A DNA stretch of 64,000 nt from Lewinellaceae bacterium (GTDB lineage: Bacteria; Bacteroidota; Bacteroidia; Chitinophagales; Saprospiraceae): NCBI GenBank assembly GCA_020636045.1, contig JACJYP010000001.1:186001-250000 (forward strand), read 5' to 3'. Both the position numbers and the translations under genes were made by a program. The notes beneath the pieces are model-generated. The model saw nothing but the letters and a program-made list of their open reading frames with translations. It ran no database searches and was not told the origin of the DNA. Shown here piece after piece: positions 1 through 9,200 of the stretch; within the stretch, counting starts at the first letter, position 1, and every line of letters begins with the position of its first letter.

Positions 1-113
1 TGTATATAAGCGACCAGACCGTCAGCGTACACCGCAAGAACATCATGCGCAAACTGGGGGTCAACAATACGGCATCCCTGATCAAGATCGCTTTTGAGAA
101 CAATCTGGTGTGA
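1..113 (+). CDS. LuxR-type response regulator, C-terminal end (partial)
   Basis: The last 36 codons of a gene that begins before the window are readable in frame 3. The peptide SDQTVSVHRKNIMRKLGV is the recognition-helix half of a LuxR/NarL-type helix-turn-helix (S.qTV..H..ni..KL.v), followed by NNTASLIKIAFENNLV and a TGA stop. In this family the domain usually sits behind a receiver domain, so the gene is probably a response regulator that binds DNA. The receiver part is outside the window, so the regulator type is inferred. No terminator directly follows the stop; a weak hairpin lies at about 161-190. Confidence 0.8.
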   Translation, partial: YISDQTVSVHRKNIMRKLGVNNTASLIKIAFENNLV

Positions 114-621
114 ACAGCCAAGCCCGGGCTGCGGCGCGGGCAATGCATTTATATAAAACATGGGTATTTCCCGCCTTAAAAAATACCCTGATCGGGGTAG
201 TATCCGGCTTGACCGGAATATTACTTTTGTGCCGCTTTGCGAGGGTAATGCACAATTCCGACCTTTCGAGGCTAAATGCTTGCAGGAGCGGTAATCTGCA
301 ATTACCTTTGAGTTGCTTTTAAGACATCTGCTGTTTAATCCCCTCCCCATTACACCAGCTCGTTTGGCGAACCAGTGTGCGTCCCCCGTGTTCTGTCTCA
401 GTTGATGTCCCTACCAGATATTGGCAACAGGGCGGAGGCTTCACAAGCAAGGTCCCAAATATTTCAAGGAATTTCGAAAATGACCGGCGCGCCGTTGGGC
501 AAACACCCATCCAGGCGCAATGTCATATAAGGCACTTCCGGTCGGTTTTGTTGTTGTGATATTGTGTTTACCCGTACTTAATCATCATATTTTTCATCAA
601 AATTCTTTCTCTGTTAATCTC
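114..621. other. intergenic region before the first giant secreted protein
   Basis: About 500 bases without a convincing gene. A weak hairpin (GGGTATTT paired with AAATACCC, about 161-190) may end the upstream gene. Two TAnnTTTG boxes occur, at 222-229 and 303-310; the second has a suitably spaced TTG upstream. Short open frames here (up to 70 codons) show no signal peptide, ribosome site or recognisable sequence and are probably chance. Confidence 0.4.
279..310 (+). promoter_or_regulatory. candidate Bacteroidota promoter for the 622 gene
   Basis: TTG at 280-282 and TACCTTTG at 303-310 are separated by 20 bases, matching the TTTG / TAnnTTTG housekeeping promoter pattern known in Bacteroidota. 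A start here would give a leader of about 300 nt before the ATG at 622. The call rests on the short motif only. Confidence 0.35.
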
Positions 622-3600
622 ATGAAAAAAGCGAACTCTACAAACTTTTCTAACTTTTGGGGTTGGCTCGTGGCATCGGCTCTTGCATTGTCTATCAACG
701 CTGGCGCCTATGCCCAGTGTACATTGGTTTGCAATAACCTGGTGCAGGTCTCTCTCGACGGCGATTGTGCATCGGAGGTAACGCCCGATATGGTTTTGGA
801 GGGCGGCGGATGCCCGAACGGCGTACTTCAGGTGCAAGCCAAGATCAATAATGTGTGGGTGCCTGCCAGCGGCAACTTCATTGCATCGGCGGCCAACATT
901 AACCAGACCATCCAGGTGCGCGTGCGCGACCTCGTTTCAGGCAACATGTGCTGGGGCTACATCCATGTGGAAGACAAACTGGCACCCGTACTCAGCTGCG
1001 AAAACATCAACCTCAACTGCGCCGTCACGACCTATTCGCCCGACTACCTGCTGAACGAACTGGGCTTTTCGCAGGCCTATCCCGTTGTCGACGACAACTG
1101 CGGGTCATTTTCGCTGACCTTCGTGGATACCTGGAACGACCTGACCTGTAGCGGCAGCATCAACGGACTGAGCGATATCAGCGCCTACGTTAAACGCGTA
1201 TGGACTGCCGTCGATCAAAGCGGCAACCAGGGCTCATGCACCCAGTTCATCTACTTCGAACGCCGCCACGTTACCCAGATACAATTACCCGGCGATATTA
1301 CCGTGGGTTGTGAAAATCCGGTGACGACGCCATCGGCGACGGGTGTTCCCTACGTGCTCGAATTCGGGCAGCAATTTCCGGTATACCCTTCCAATACATT
1401 TTGCGAACTGAACGCCACGTATTCCGACCAGTTACTGCCGATCTGCGACGGTACCTACAAGATATTGCGTACCTGGACCATTTACGACTGGTGCCTGCCG
1501 ACGACGCCCAACCCGCCGTCCACCAACCCGTTGTACCATATCCAGATCATCAAAGTGGAAGACAACTCCGGGCCCGTTATCGATTGCCCGGTGGATATGA
1601 CTGTCAACACCAATCCCTGGGATTGTGAAAGCGACTTCGATCTGCCGGATGTCGTTGTCACCGACAATTGTTCGCGCCTTGAATCCATCGAAGCCAAATG
1701 GACCGCCAACGGGGTGGGTTACAGCCTTACAGGCAGTTTCAGCAACTTCCCGGGCAACAACCTTTGGGACCCGGATACGCTGGGTGTTCTCGGGTATGCC
1801 CAGAACCTTCCGATCGGCGTAACCGAAATGACCTACATCATCACCGACAACTGTGGAAACAGTTCGGTGTGTACGTTCAATATTACCGTTGCCGACGATA
1901 CGCCGCCGACAGCCGCCTGCGATCAGCACACCCAGGTGTCGCTCGGAGTGAGCGGTATGGCGCTGGTGAACGCCTCTACTTTCGACGACGGCTCTTACGA
2001 CAACTGCTCGCCGGATGTGTATTTCAAGGCGCGCCGGATGGATACTTCGGCCTGTCAGGACAACAATATGTTCTTCGATCAGGTCAAATTCTGCTGTGAA
2101 GACGTCGGCGATACCATTATGGTCATTTTCCGCGTCTACGACGTGCCGGTACCCGCCGGTCCCGTCGATCTCGATTACGAGGAATGGCACTCCAATGACT
2201 GCATGGTGGAAGTGTATGTCGACGACAAACTGAAGCCCACCTGCACGCCGCCCGCACACGTAACGGTTAGTTGTGAGGCTTTCGACCCGAGCCTGTGGGC
2301 TTACGGCACGGCTACGGCTACCGACAACTGCTGCATCGATACGATCACCGTTTCCAACAACTTCAATCTGTTCGATACGCTCTGCAACAAGGGTACGATC
2401 ACGCGCACGTTCCGTGCCTTCGACTGTGGCGGTCAGAGCAGTCAGTGCACGCAGCGAATTGTCGTGAACTACGAGCAGGATTATTTCGTAAAATTCCCCA
2501 ATGATGTGATCGTAACCGTTTGTGACGGTACGGGCATGTACGGAGAGCCGAGTTTCTTCGGCAAGGATTGCGAACTGCTGGGCGTATCGTTTGAAGATGA
2601 AATATTTACCGTGGTGCCCGACGCATGTTACAAGATCGAACGTACCTGGACGGTCATCAACTGGTGCACGTACGATCCGAACGCCGGCTGCATCACCATA
2701 CCCAACCCCAACCCGAACTCGATTTCCAACAGCCCGCAAAACCTGCCGGGCCCGATCGTTTCGGCTTGCGGCACACCGGCGCCCTGGAATCCTACCGTGA
2801 TCGCCATTTCGCCCGGCCTGCCGCCAACCAACTATTGTAATTTCTGGAGCGCCAACGCCAACTGCTACAAATACAAGCAGATCATCAAGATCATCGACAC
2901 GCAAAAGCCGGCGATCAACTGCCCGGCCAGTCCGGTCGAATTCTGCGACGAAACGCCCAATAACCCGCAACTGTGGAACGAATCGTACTGGTTCGACGCA
3001 GTACACGGCCTGCACGACCTTTGTGAAGGCCCTGCCAATCTGACGATCACGGCTACCGACTCCTGCTCGGGCGCCAATATCGATATCCGCTTCCTGCTGT
3101 TCCTCGATCTCGACGGCGACGGCAATATGGAAACGGTGATCAACAGCAACGACGTACCGGCTCCCGGCACGGTCAATTTCGGCAATGCCGCCAACCCGGG
3201 TTACACGGGGGGCACCTCCCGGGTGTTCGACGAGCGCCCCGTGCTGCCCAATGAAATATATCGCTGGGCACTGCACCAGTCGGTAAGCGGCACCACGCGC
3301 ACTGCTTCCGTGCAATGGAAAACCTTTGCGCAACTGCCGACGCCGACCAACCAGTTTGGCGCTCCGGGTGTAACGCCCGAACTGCCGTACGGCACGCACA
3401 AGATCAAATGGTACGTCGCCGACGGTTGCGGCAACGAGCAGACCTGCGAATACACATTTGTCGTGAAAGACTGCAAGGCGCCGACGGTAGTTTGCCTCAA
3501 CGGCCTGAGCGTCAATATTATGCCGACGCAAATGGTGCAGCTCTGGGCTTCCGACTTCCTGCAGTATGCGGAAGACAACTGCACACCTCCGACGGCCACG

Positions 3601-5064
3601 GTACCCGGACCGAATCAACTAGTCTTTGCGATCCGCAAGGCAGGTCAGGGCACAGGATTCCCCACCAATCCGGACGGTTCGCCGCAGACCAATGTCGTCT
3701 TTACCTGCGCAGAACTGGGCACCCAGGAAGTGGAATTGTGGGCTATGGATATGGCGGGTAACGCCGACTTTTGCCAGACGACCGTCGATGTGCAGGATAA
3801 CCTGGGCAACTGTACGCCCGGCGCCCCGGCCATTGCGGGCTTCCTGAAAACGGAAATGCTGGAAGGCCTGGAAGATGCCGAAGTGCATTTGCAGGGCACC
3901 GGCCCCACCGGCCAGCCGATCAACCTGAACGACATGACCGACCAGGACGGCCTGTACATGTTTCCTTCCGGCGCGGTACCGATCGGTTCCAACTTCACCA
4001 TCACGCCGATGAAGGACGACAACCCGCTCAACGGGGTTTCCACGTTCGATCTGGTGCAGATCAACAAGCACATCCTCGGCATTCAGCCGCTCGGTACGCC
4101 GTACCGGATGATCGCTGCCGACGCCAACCACTCGAACTCGATCACGACCTTCGACGTGGTGGAGATCCGCAAACTGATCCTCGGTATCTACAGCACATTC
4201 CCGAACAACACTTCCTGGCGCTTTGTCAACAGGGATTTCGTGTTCCCCGATCCGAAAAACCCGTTCACTGCGCAATTCCCTGAAACCGTGACCATTATCA
4301 ACATGCAATTCGGCCTGAGCGACGAATTCGTGTCGGTGAAGATCGGTGACGTGAATAACACCGCCATCGCCAACGCCTTCAATTCGGCTGACGACCGCGC
4401 TGCGGGAACGCTTTATTTCGATGTGGATGACCGCGAAGTGAAAGCCGGCGAACTGGTCACCGTATCGTTCAAGGCGGCTGAGCAAAGCCAGGGATACCAG
4501 TTTACGCTGAATGCGGAAGGACTGGAAGTGGTGAACGTGCTTCCCGGCGAGCGCATGACGATGGATAATTTTGCCGTGTTTAACACCTTGTCCGATCTGC
4601 CGGGCGTGGCTGCTGTGACGAGTTCTGTGGAAAACGGCGCCGATGAATTCAGTATCACTTTCCGGGCCCTGAAAGCAGGCGCCCTGAACCAGATGCTGCG
4701 CTTCGGTCACCGCATTACCCGGAGTGAGGCTTATACGCCTGCCGGGTCGCTCAACGAGATCGCCCTGCGCTTCAACGGAGCGGGCGGCCAGGTGCTGACA
4801 GGCGCGGGATTCGAACTGCTGCAGAATACGCCGAACCCGATGAAGAGCAGCACGAACATCTCGTTCAACCTGCCCGATGCGTCGGAGGCTACCCTCACGA
4901 TCAGCAATGTGGAAGGGCGCATCCTGAAAGTGATCAAAGGGCGGTTTGCAAAAGGTCTCAATACCGTGACCGTTCAGCGTTCGGACCTGGAAGCAGGCGT
5001 ATTGTTCTATCAATTAGATACGCCGTCGAACAGCGCGGTGAAAAAAATGATCGTAACGGAATAA
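622..5064 (+). CDS. giant secreted multidomain protein with dockerin-like module and T9SS type A sorting domain
   Basis: A 1480-residue secreted protein. The start at 622 is chosen over an upstream in-frame ATG at 520 because a signal peptide begins there (MKK, hydrophobic core, cleavage near AYAQ, about residue 31). Cys-rich HYR/Ig-like segments follow, with many copies of DNC and CGN motifs. Around residues 1130-1190 are two dockerin-type repeats (VSTFDLVQINKHILG, then ADANHSNSITTFDVVEIRK). A cohesin-like beta domain spans about 1260-1390. A T9SS type A sorting domain starts near 1398 (LLQNTPNPMKSSTNISFNLP). It is paralogous to the 13400-20104 product through most of its length. The likely site is the cell surface; the function is unknown, perhaps adhesion or scaffold building. 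It is followed by a good terminator. Confidence 0.85.
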   Translation: MKKANSTNFSNFWGWLVASALALSINAGAYAQCTLVCNNLVQVSLDGDCASEVTPDMVLEGGGCPNGVLQVQAKINNVWVPASGNFIASAANINQTIQVRVRDLVSGNMCWGYIHVEDKLAPVLSCENINLNCAVTTYSPDYLLNELGFSQAYPVVDDNCGSFSLTFVDTWNDLTCSGSINGLSDISAYVKRVWTAVDQSGNQGSCTQFIYFERRHVTQIQLPGDITVGCENPVTTPSATGVPYVLEFGQQFPVYPSNTFCELNATYSDQLLPICDGTYKILRTWTIYDWCLPTTPNPPSTNPLYHIQIIKVEDNSGPVIDCPVDMTVNTNPWDCESDFDLPDVVVTDNCSRLESIEAKWTANGVGYSLTGSFSNFPGNNLWDPDTLGVLGYAQNLPIGVTEMTYIITDNCGNSSVCTFNITVADDTPPTAACDQHTQVSLGVSGMALVNASTFDDGSYDNCSPDVYFKARRMDTSACQDNNMFFDQVKFCCEDVGDTIMVIFRVYDVPVPAGPVDLDYEEWHSNDCMVEVYVDDKLKPTCTPPAHVTVSCEAFDPSLWAYGTATATDNCCIDTITVSNNFNLFDTLCNKGTITRTFRAFDCGGQSSQCTQRIVVNYEQDYFVKFPNDVIVTVCDGTGMYGEPSFFGKDCELLGVSFEDEIFTVVPDACYKIERTWTVINWCTYDPNAGCITIPNPNPNSISNSPQNLPGPIVSACGTPAPWNPTVIAISPGLPPTNYCNFWSANANCYKYKQIIKIIDTQKPAINCPASPVEFCDETPNNPQLWNESYWFDAVHGLHDLCEGPANLTITATDSCSGANIDIRFLLFLDLDGDGNMETVINSNDVPAPGTVNFGNAANPGYTGGTSRVFDERPVLPNEIYRWALHQSVSGTTRTASVQWKTFAQLPTPTNQFGAPGVTPELPYGTHKIKWYVADGCGNEQTCEYTFVVKDCKAPTVVCLNGLSVNIMPTQMVQLWASDFLQYAEDNCTPPTATVPGPNQLVFAIRKAGQGTGFPTNPDGSPQTNVVFTCAELGTQEVELWAMDMAGNADFCQTTVDVQDNLGNCTPGAPAIAGFLKTEMLEGLEDAEVHLQGTGPTGQPINLNDMTDQDGLYMFPSGAVPIGSNFTITPMKDDNPLNGVSTFDLVQINKHILGIQPLGTPYRMIAADANHSNSITTFDVVEIRKLILGIYSTFPNNTSWRFVNRDFVFPDPKNPFTAQFPETVTIINMQFGLSDEFVSVKIGDVNNTAIANAFNSADDRAAGTLYFDVDDREVKAGELVTVSFKAAEQSQGYQFTLNAEGLEVVNVLPGERMTMDNFAVFNTLSDLPGVAAVTSSVENGADEFSITFRALKAGALNQMLRFGHRITRSEAYTPAGSLNEIALRFNGAGGQVLTGAGFELLQNTPNPMKSSTNISFNLPDASEATLTISNVEGRILKVIKGRFAKGLNTVTVQRSDLEAGVLFYQLDTPSNSAVKKMIVTE

Positions 5065-5100
5065 CCGAGTCTGAGTAATAAAAACCTTGTTCCAATATTG

Positions 5101-5137
5101 AACATGAGCCGTCCTGTGCGATGGCTCATGTTTTTTT
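5101..5137 (+). terminator. rho-independent terminator of the 622 gene
   Basis: Perfect 10-bp stem AACATGAGCC / GGCTCATGTT with a 12-base loop, running into seven T residues, 37 bases after the stop codon. Confidence 0.85.
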
Positions 5138-5412
5138 GTGGGAAAAAGATCAAAAGCGACTGTACGGCAGAATTTGTGACGGTTTAGCAAGGGCGACGGA
5201 GGTGCTTGTGAAATATATTTTGGCGTATTAGCGGTTGATTTTCAGCGACATATGAAAAAAATAAATTATTTTATCCCTAAACGGGTACTTTTGGCCTGTT
5301 TTTTGAAAACTGTAATAACCTCATTTGGTCCGTTGTAAAACGGCTTTTAATCCTCGTACGTCTTCCATTTTCTTGACATCTATTTACAACTTAATCCAAA
5401 CCAATTGTTCCC
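5138..5412. other. intergenic region with a possible promoter
   Basis: A TACTTTTG box at 5286-5293 fits the Bacteroidota -7 motif, but I see no clear -33 partner. A 28-codon frame from ATG 5252 shows no recognisable feature. Nothing else was seen. Confidence 0.3.
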
Positions 5413-6216
5413 ATGAATCTTTGTTTACGCAAGGTATTCGTAAGCCTTTGGCTGCTATATACTTCTTCAATTGCTGCTCAGGTCGGGTTTTCGCTGCCGT
5501 TTCTCAATGACGTCACCCCCGGCACCATCATAAATGTCCCGGTCCAGGTGACCGGCTTCGACAGCATTACTTCCGTACAATTTGTTATTCGCTGGAACCC
5601 CGAAGTGGTCCAGTACCTCATTTCAGACAAATACGGGTTGCCCGGTCTCGATAGCGAAGATTTTAACCCGATGAACACGCTCGACAGCGGCATCCTCCGC
5701 TTTGCGTGGTCCGCTCCCGACCTTGAAACCGGCGTAACCCTCCCCGACGACACCACGATTTTCCGGGTCCGACTCAAGGCCATCGGCGCCGAAAATACGG
5801 GCACCGAAATTACCCTCGGTTCCGCGCCGCCCACCGACCTGGAGGTCACGCGGCTCGTGAATGATACGATCAGGGTCGTCGATACAGACGATATCGAAAT
5901 CGTTCAGGGTTTTGCGGCGATCGGCTACACGGTATCGACAGGCGAGCCTGCTGACGACCCGTTTCAACTAAAGGTATTTCCGAACCCTTTTTCCGAACAT
6001 ACAAATATCAGTTTCGATCTTCCCGAAGATGGCGATCTGCATCTTGCAGTGACGGACATTTCGGGCCGGATCGTGCTTGAAAAAACATCGCCTCGACTCT
6101 CGAGGGGGCAACATGGCATGGAAATTGTCTCCCCCGAATTACGAGAAAAAGGCATGTATTATCTGATTCTTAGTACCAAAACCCGATCATGCGTTCAGCC
6201 TTTGTTTGTTTTTTGA
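5413..6216 (+). CDS. secreted cohesin-like protein with T9SS type A sorting domain
   Basis: A 267-residue protein. It has an N-terminal signal peptide (MNLCLRKVF..., cleavage near IAAQ). A single cohesin-like domain covers about residues 28-165: PGTIINVPVQVTGFDSITS, then VQFVIRWNPEVVQYL, then FRVRLKAIGAENTGTEITLG, which follows the usual cohesin strand order. A T9SS type A sorting domain starts near residue 187 (LKVFPNPFSEHTNISFDLP). The next gene, whose first modules are of the same type, starts 41 bases after the stop, so the two are probably co-transcribed. Cohesins bind dockerins in known families. The flanking genes carry dockerin-like repeats, so this may be a surface anchor or adaptor, but binding is inferred. 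Confidence 0.8.
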   Translation: MNLCLRKVFVSLWLLYTSSIAAQVGFSLPFLNDVTPGTIINVPVQVTGFDSITSVQFVIRWNPEVVQYLISDKYGLPGLDSEDFNPMNTLDSGILRFAWSAPDLETGVTLPDDTTIFRVRLKAIGAENTGTEITLGSAPPTDLEVTRLVNDTIRVVDTDDIEIVQGFAAIGYTVSTGEPADDPFQLKVFPNPFSEHTNISFDLPEDGDLHLAVTDISGRIVLEKTSPRLSRGQHGMEIVSPELREKGMYYLILSTKTRSCVQPLFVF

Positions 6217-6257
6217 CAAAAAAATTATTTCACCATCATCCCATCTCCGCGTTAAAG

Positions 6258-9200
6258 ATGAAACCGATTACGTACCTATTTACAGCAGGATTGCTGTTAA
6301 TTGCTTCCCAGGTCTTCGGCCAAACTTTGGTGACCACTATGACGCCAGCCACGGTAACAGCACCGATCGGCACCGCCGTCAACATCCAGTTGAAAGTCAC
6401 CAATTTCACAAACATCAATTCCATCCAGTTTCCGATCACGTACAACAGCACCGTGCTGAAGTTCGACTCGATCTACAATGCGACGCTGCCCGGTTTTACG
6501 AACGGCAACTATTTCGTACCGTCGGCCGGTAAAGTGAACGTGTCGTGGTTTGCCGATCCGGGTGGATATCCCAACGGCTACACGGCGCCCGCCAACAGCT
6601 CGATCTTTACGCTGCATTTTACGGTGCTGATCGACGGCATGGCCAACGTGAACATCGCCAATACGGCTCCCGGCATCGAGGTGATCGGCAACGGTCAGCC
6701 CATCACGGTGGACTACCAGGGTGGCGGTTCAACGGTAACCGGCGGCTCGGGCTCCACACCACTGCAGGGTTTTCACATCATTTCCAATACGATCTACATC
6801 CCGCAGGGCGAAACGGGCTGCATGCCGGTGACGGTGCACGACTTCGATGAGATCATTTCGATGCAATACGCCATGCACTGGGACCAGACTGTGCTGCAAT
6901 TCCAGAATACGCAGTCGTACAACCTGCCCGACCTCACTTCCGCCAGCTTCGGCGGCGATCCGGCCAACGGCCTTTCGCTGCTTGCCTGGAGCGATCCTTC
7001 GGCGCAAGGCGTTACCCGTGCGGATGGCACCAAGATATACGATGTATGTTTTACGGCTGTCGGCGACCCGGGCACCAGCTCGCTGATCACGATCAACGGC
7101 GACGGTTTTCCTCCCGGCACCGGTACGGCAGAAGCATTCAATGCCGCCAGCCAGAACGTTTGGCAAAACAACGAATCGGGTGTCACGGACACGATCTTCG
7201 TGATCACTGCTCCGCCACCGGCAAACGGCGTGACCTTTACCGCCGATAAAGACACGGTGGGCATGGGCGCCCAGGCTTGCATTGACGTTCGCGTGAAAAA
7301 TTTTGACAGCATCATCGCCATGCAATACGGCATCACCTACGATGCTACCAAACTCCAGTTCGTGTCGCTCACGCCCAATACCAACATACCGGGTCTTACG
7401 ATGGCAAGTTTCAATACGAATACTGCCGGCGAGATCAAGTTCTCCTGGAGCGACCCGGCTGCTACCGGCGTGTCGCTGCCCGACAGCACGATACTGTTTA
7501 CCCTGTGCTTTACGGCGGCAGCGCCCGTCGGCACCAAAGTCGACGTAAAATTCGTCAGTCTGCCAGGCCTGCCTGTAGAGATCGTCAAGGAGCCGGACGG
7601 CCCGGTAGTGCCCGTGCTCAACAATGGCCACGTATACATTTCGGATGTAGTCCCTTCCGTCAACATAGCAACGACCGGCGCCTGCGGCGGTGGTAACGTG
7701 GGTACTGCCACGGCCAATGTGGTGAATGGTACCGGCAATACCTATGCCTGGACCGGCCCCAACGGCTTCACGGGAAATACAAAGACCATCAACAACCTCG
7801 CGACCGGTACCTATAATGTAACGGTTACCCTAGTGGGCGGCAGCACTGTTACCGGCAGCACCATGGTGCAGACTTCCAATATCTCGATCCCGACCCCGCA
7901 ACTGACCATTACCAACGTATCATGCAACGGCGATGCCGACGGCGCCATCTCACTGACGGTGACCGGCGGCGTACCCAACTACTCGTACGCATGGAGCGGC
8001 CCCAACAATTTTACGGCCGACACGGAAGACATAGCAGATCTGGGTCCCGGCATCTACACCCTGGTGGTGACCGATGCGGCGAACTGTACCTTTACTACGC
8101 AGCCGTACTCGATCTCGCAACCGGCGGTACTGAATATCAGCCTGACTTCTTCACAGAATGTGACTTGCTTCAACAGCTCGACCGGTAAAGCTGAGGTTGC
8201 AGTATCCGGAGGCAATCCAAACCCAGCCCTGGACTACTGCTGGAAAGCAATCCCTGGCACTGGATGTGTTTCTACTGCGAAAAATCCTGACAATCTGCAA
8301 GTGGGCACCTATAATGTAACGGTGACGGATATCAAAGGCTGCACCGCCACCCTGCCCAACCCGGTATCGATCACCGGCCCGAGCAGCGCGCTTTCAGTGG
8401 CTACGCCGATCCAGAAAACCAATGTGACTTGTTATGGCGCCAATGAAGGCTCTATTTCACTTAGCATCAGCGGTGGCTGGAGCGGCAGTTACACTGTAAA
8501 ATGGACTCCAGTTTATACAGGAGCCAACCTGACGAATATCCCGGCAGGTGCATACATACCGACCATTACCGACCAGGGCGGTTGCACCCTGCAACTCGCG
8601 CCGATCGTGATCAACCAGCCGCCGGCTATTACGCCCGGCCCCAATCCGGTGGTCGACAGCCTCAATTGCTTCGGCGACACCGACGGCAAGATCGATATCG
8701 CAGTAGAAGGTGGCAACGGCGGCCCGTTCCTTTATGCCTGGGGAGGCCCCAGCGGTTTCACAGCCAGCACTGAAGATATCAGCAATCTCATCGGCGGCAT
8801 TTACACCCTGACGGTAACGGATGCGATCAGCTGTACGTTCGTACTGCCGCCTTTCGTCATAGACGAGCCGGCCCTGATCGCTGCCAGCAATCTGAACGTG
8901 ACCATACCCGGTCCGGGTATGTCAGACGGCGCCGTATCGCTCGACCTGATCGGCGGTACCGCACCCTATACCATTTCCTGGAGTGGCCCGAACGGCTTTA
9001 CTTCCAGCAACGAAGATATTTCCAACCTGGCTGCCGGCGACTACGTGCTCAACGTGACCGACGCGCACGGTTGTACTTTCACGGAAACCTATGCCGTAAA
9101 ACCTGCTTTCAGCGCCCTGGCAACGGCGACGCCTTCCTGCGGCAACGATGGTTGTATCAACCTCATCGTTGCGGGTGGTGTGCCTCCCTTCCAGGTGAGC

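Noticed and set aside
110..322. 70-codon ORF overlapping the LuxR stop
   Set aside because: It starts with GTG across the preceding stop and has no ribosome site or recognisable domain.
1432..3618. Long minus-strand ORF of 728 codons inside the 622 gene
   Set aside because: It is an antisense shadow of a GC-rich repetitive gene, rich in Arg, Val and His without any domain.
5252..5338. 28-codon ORF between the first two secreted genes
   Set aside because: It overlaps a promoter-like box, has no Shine-Dalgarno site or recognised sequence, and its length is easily due to chance.
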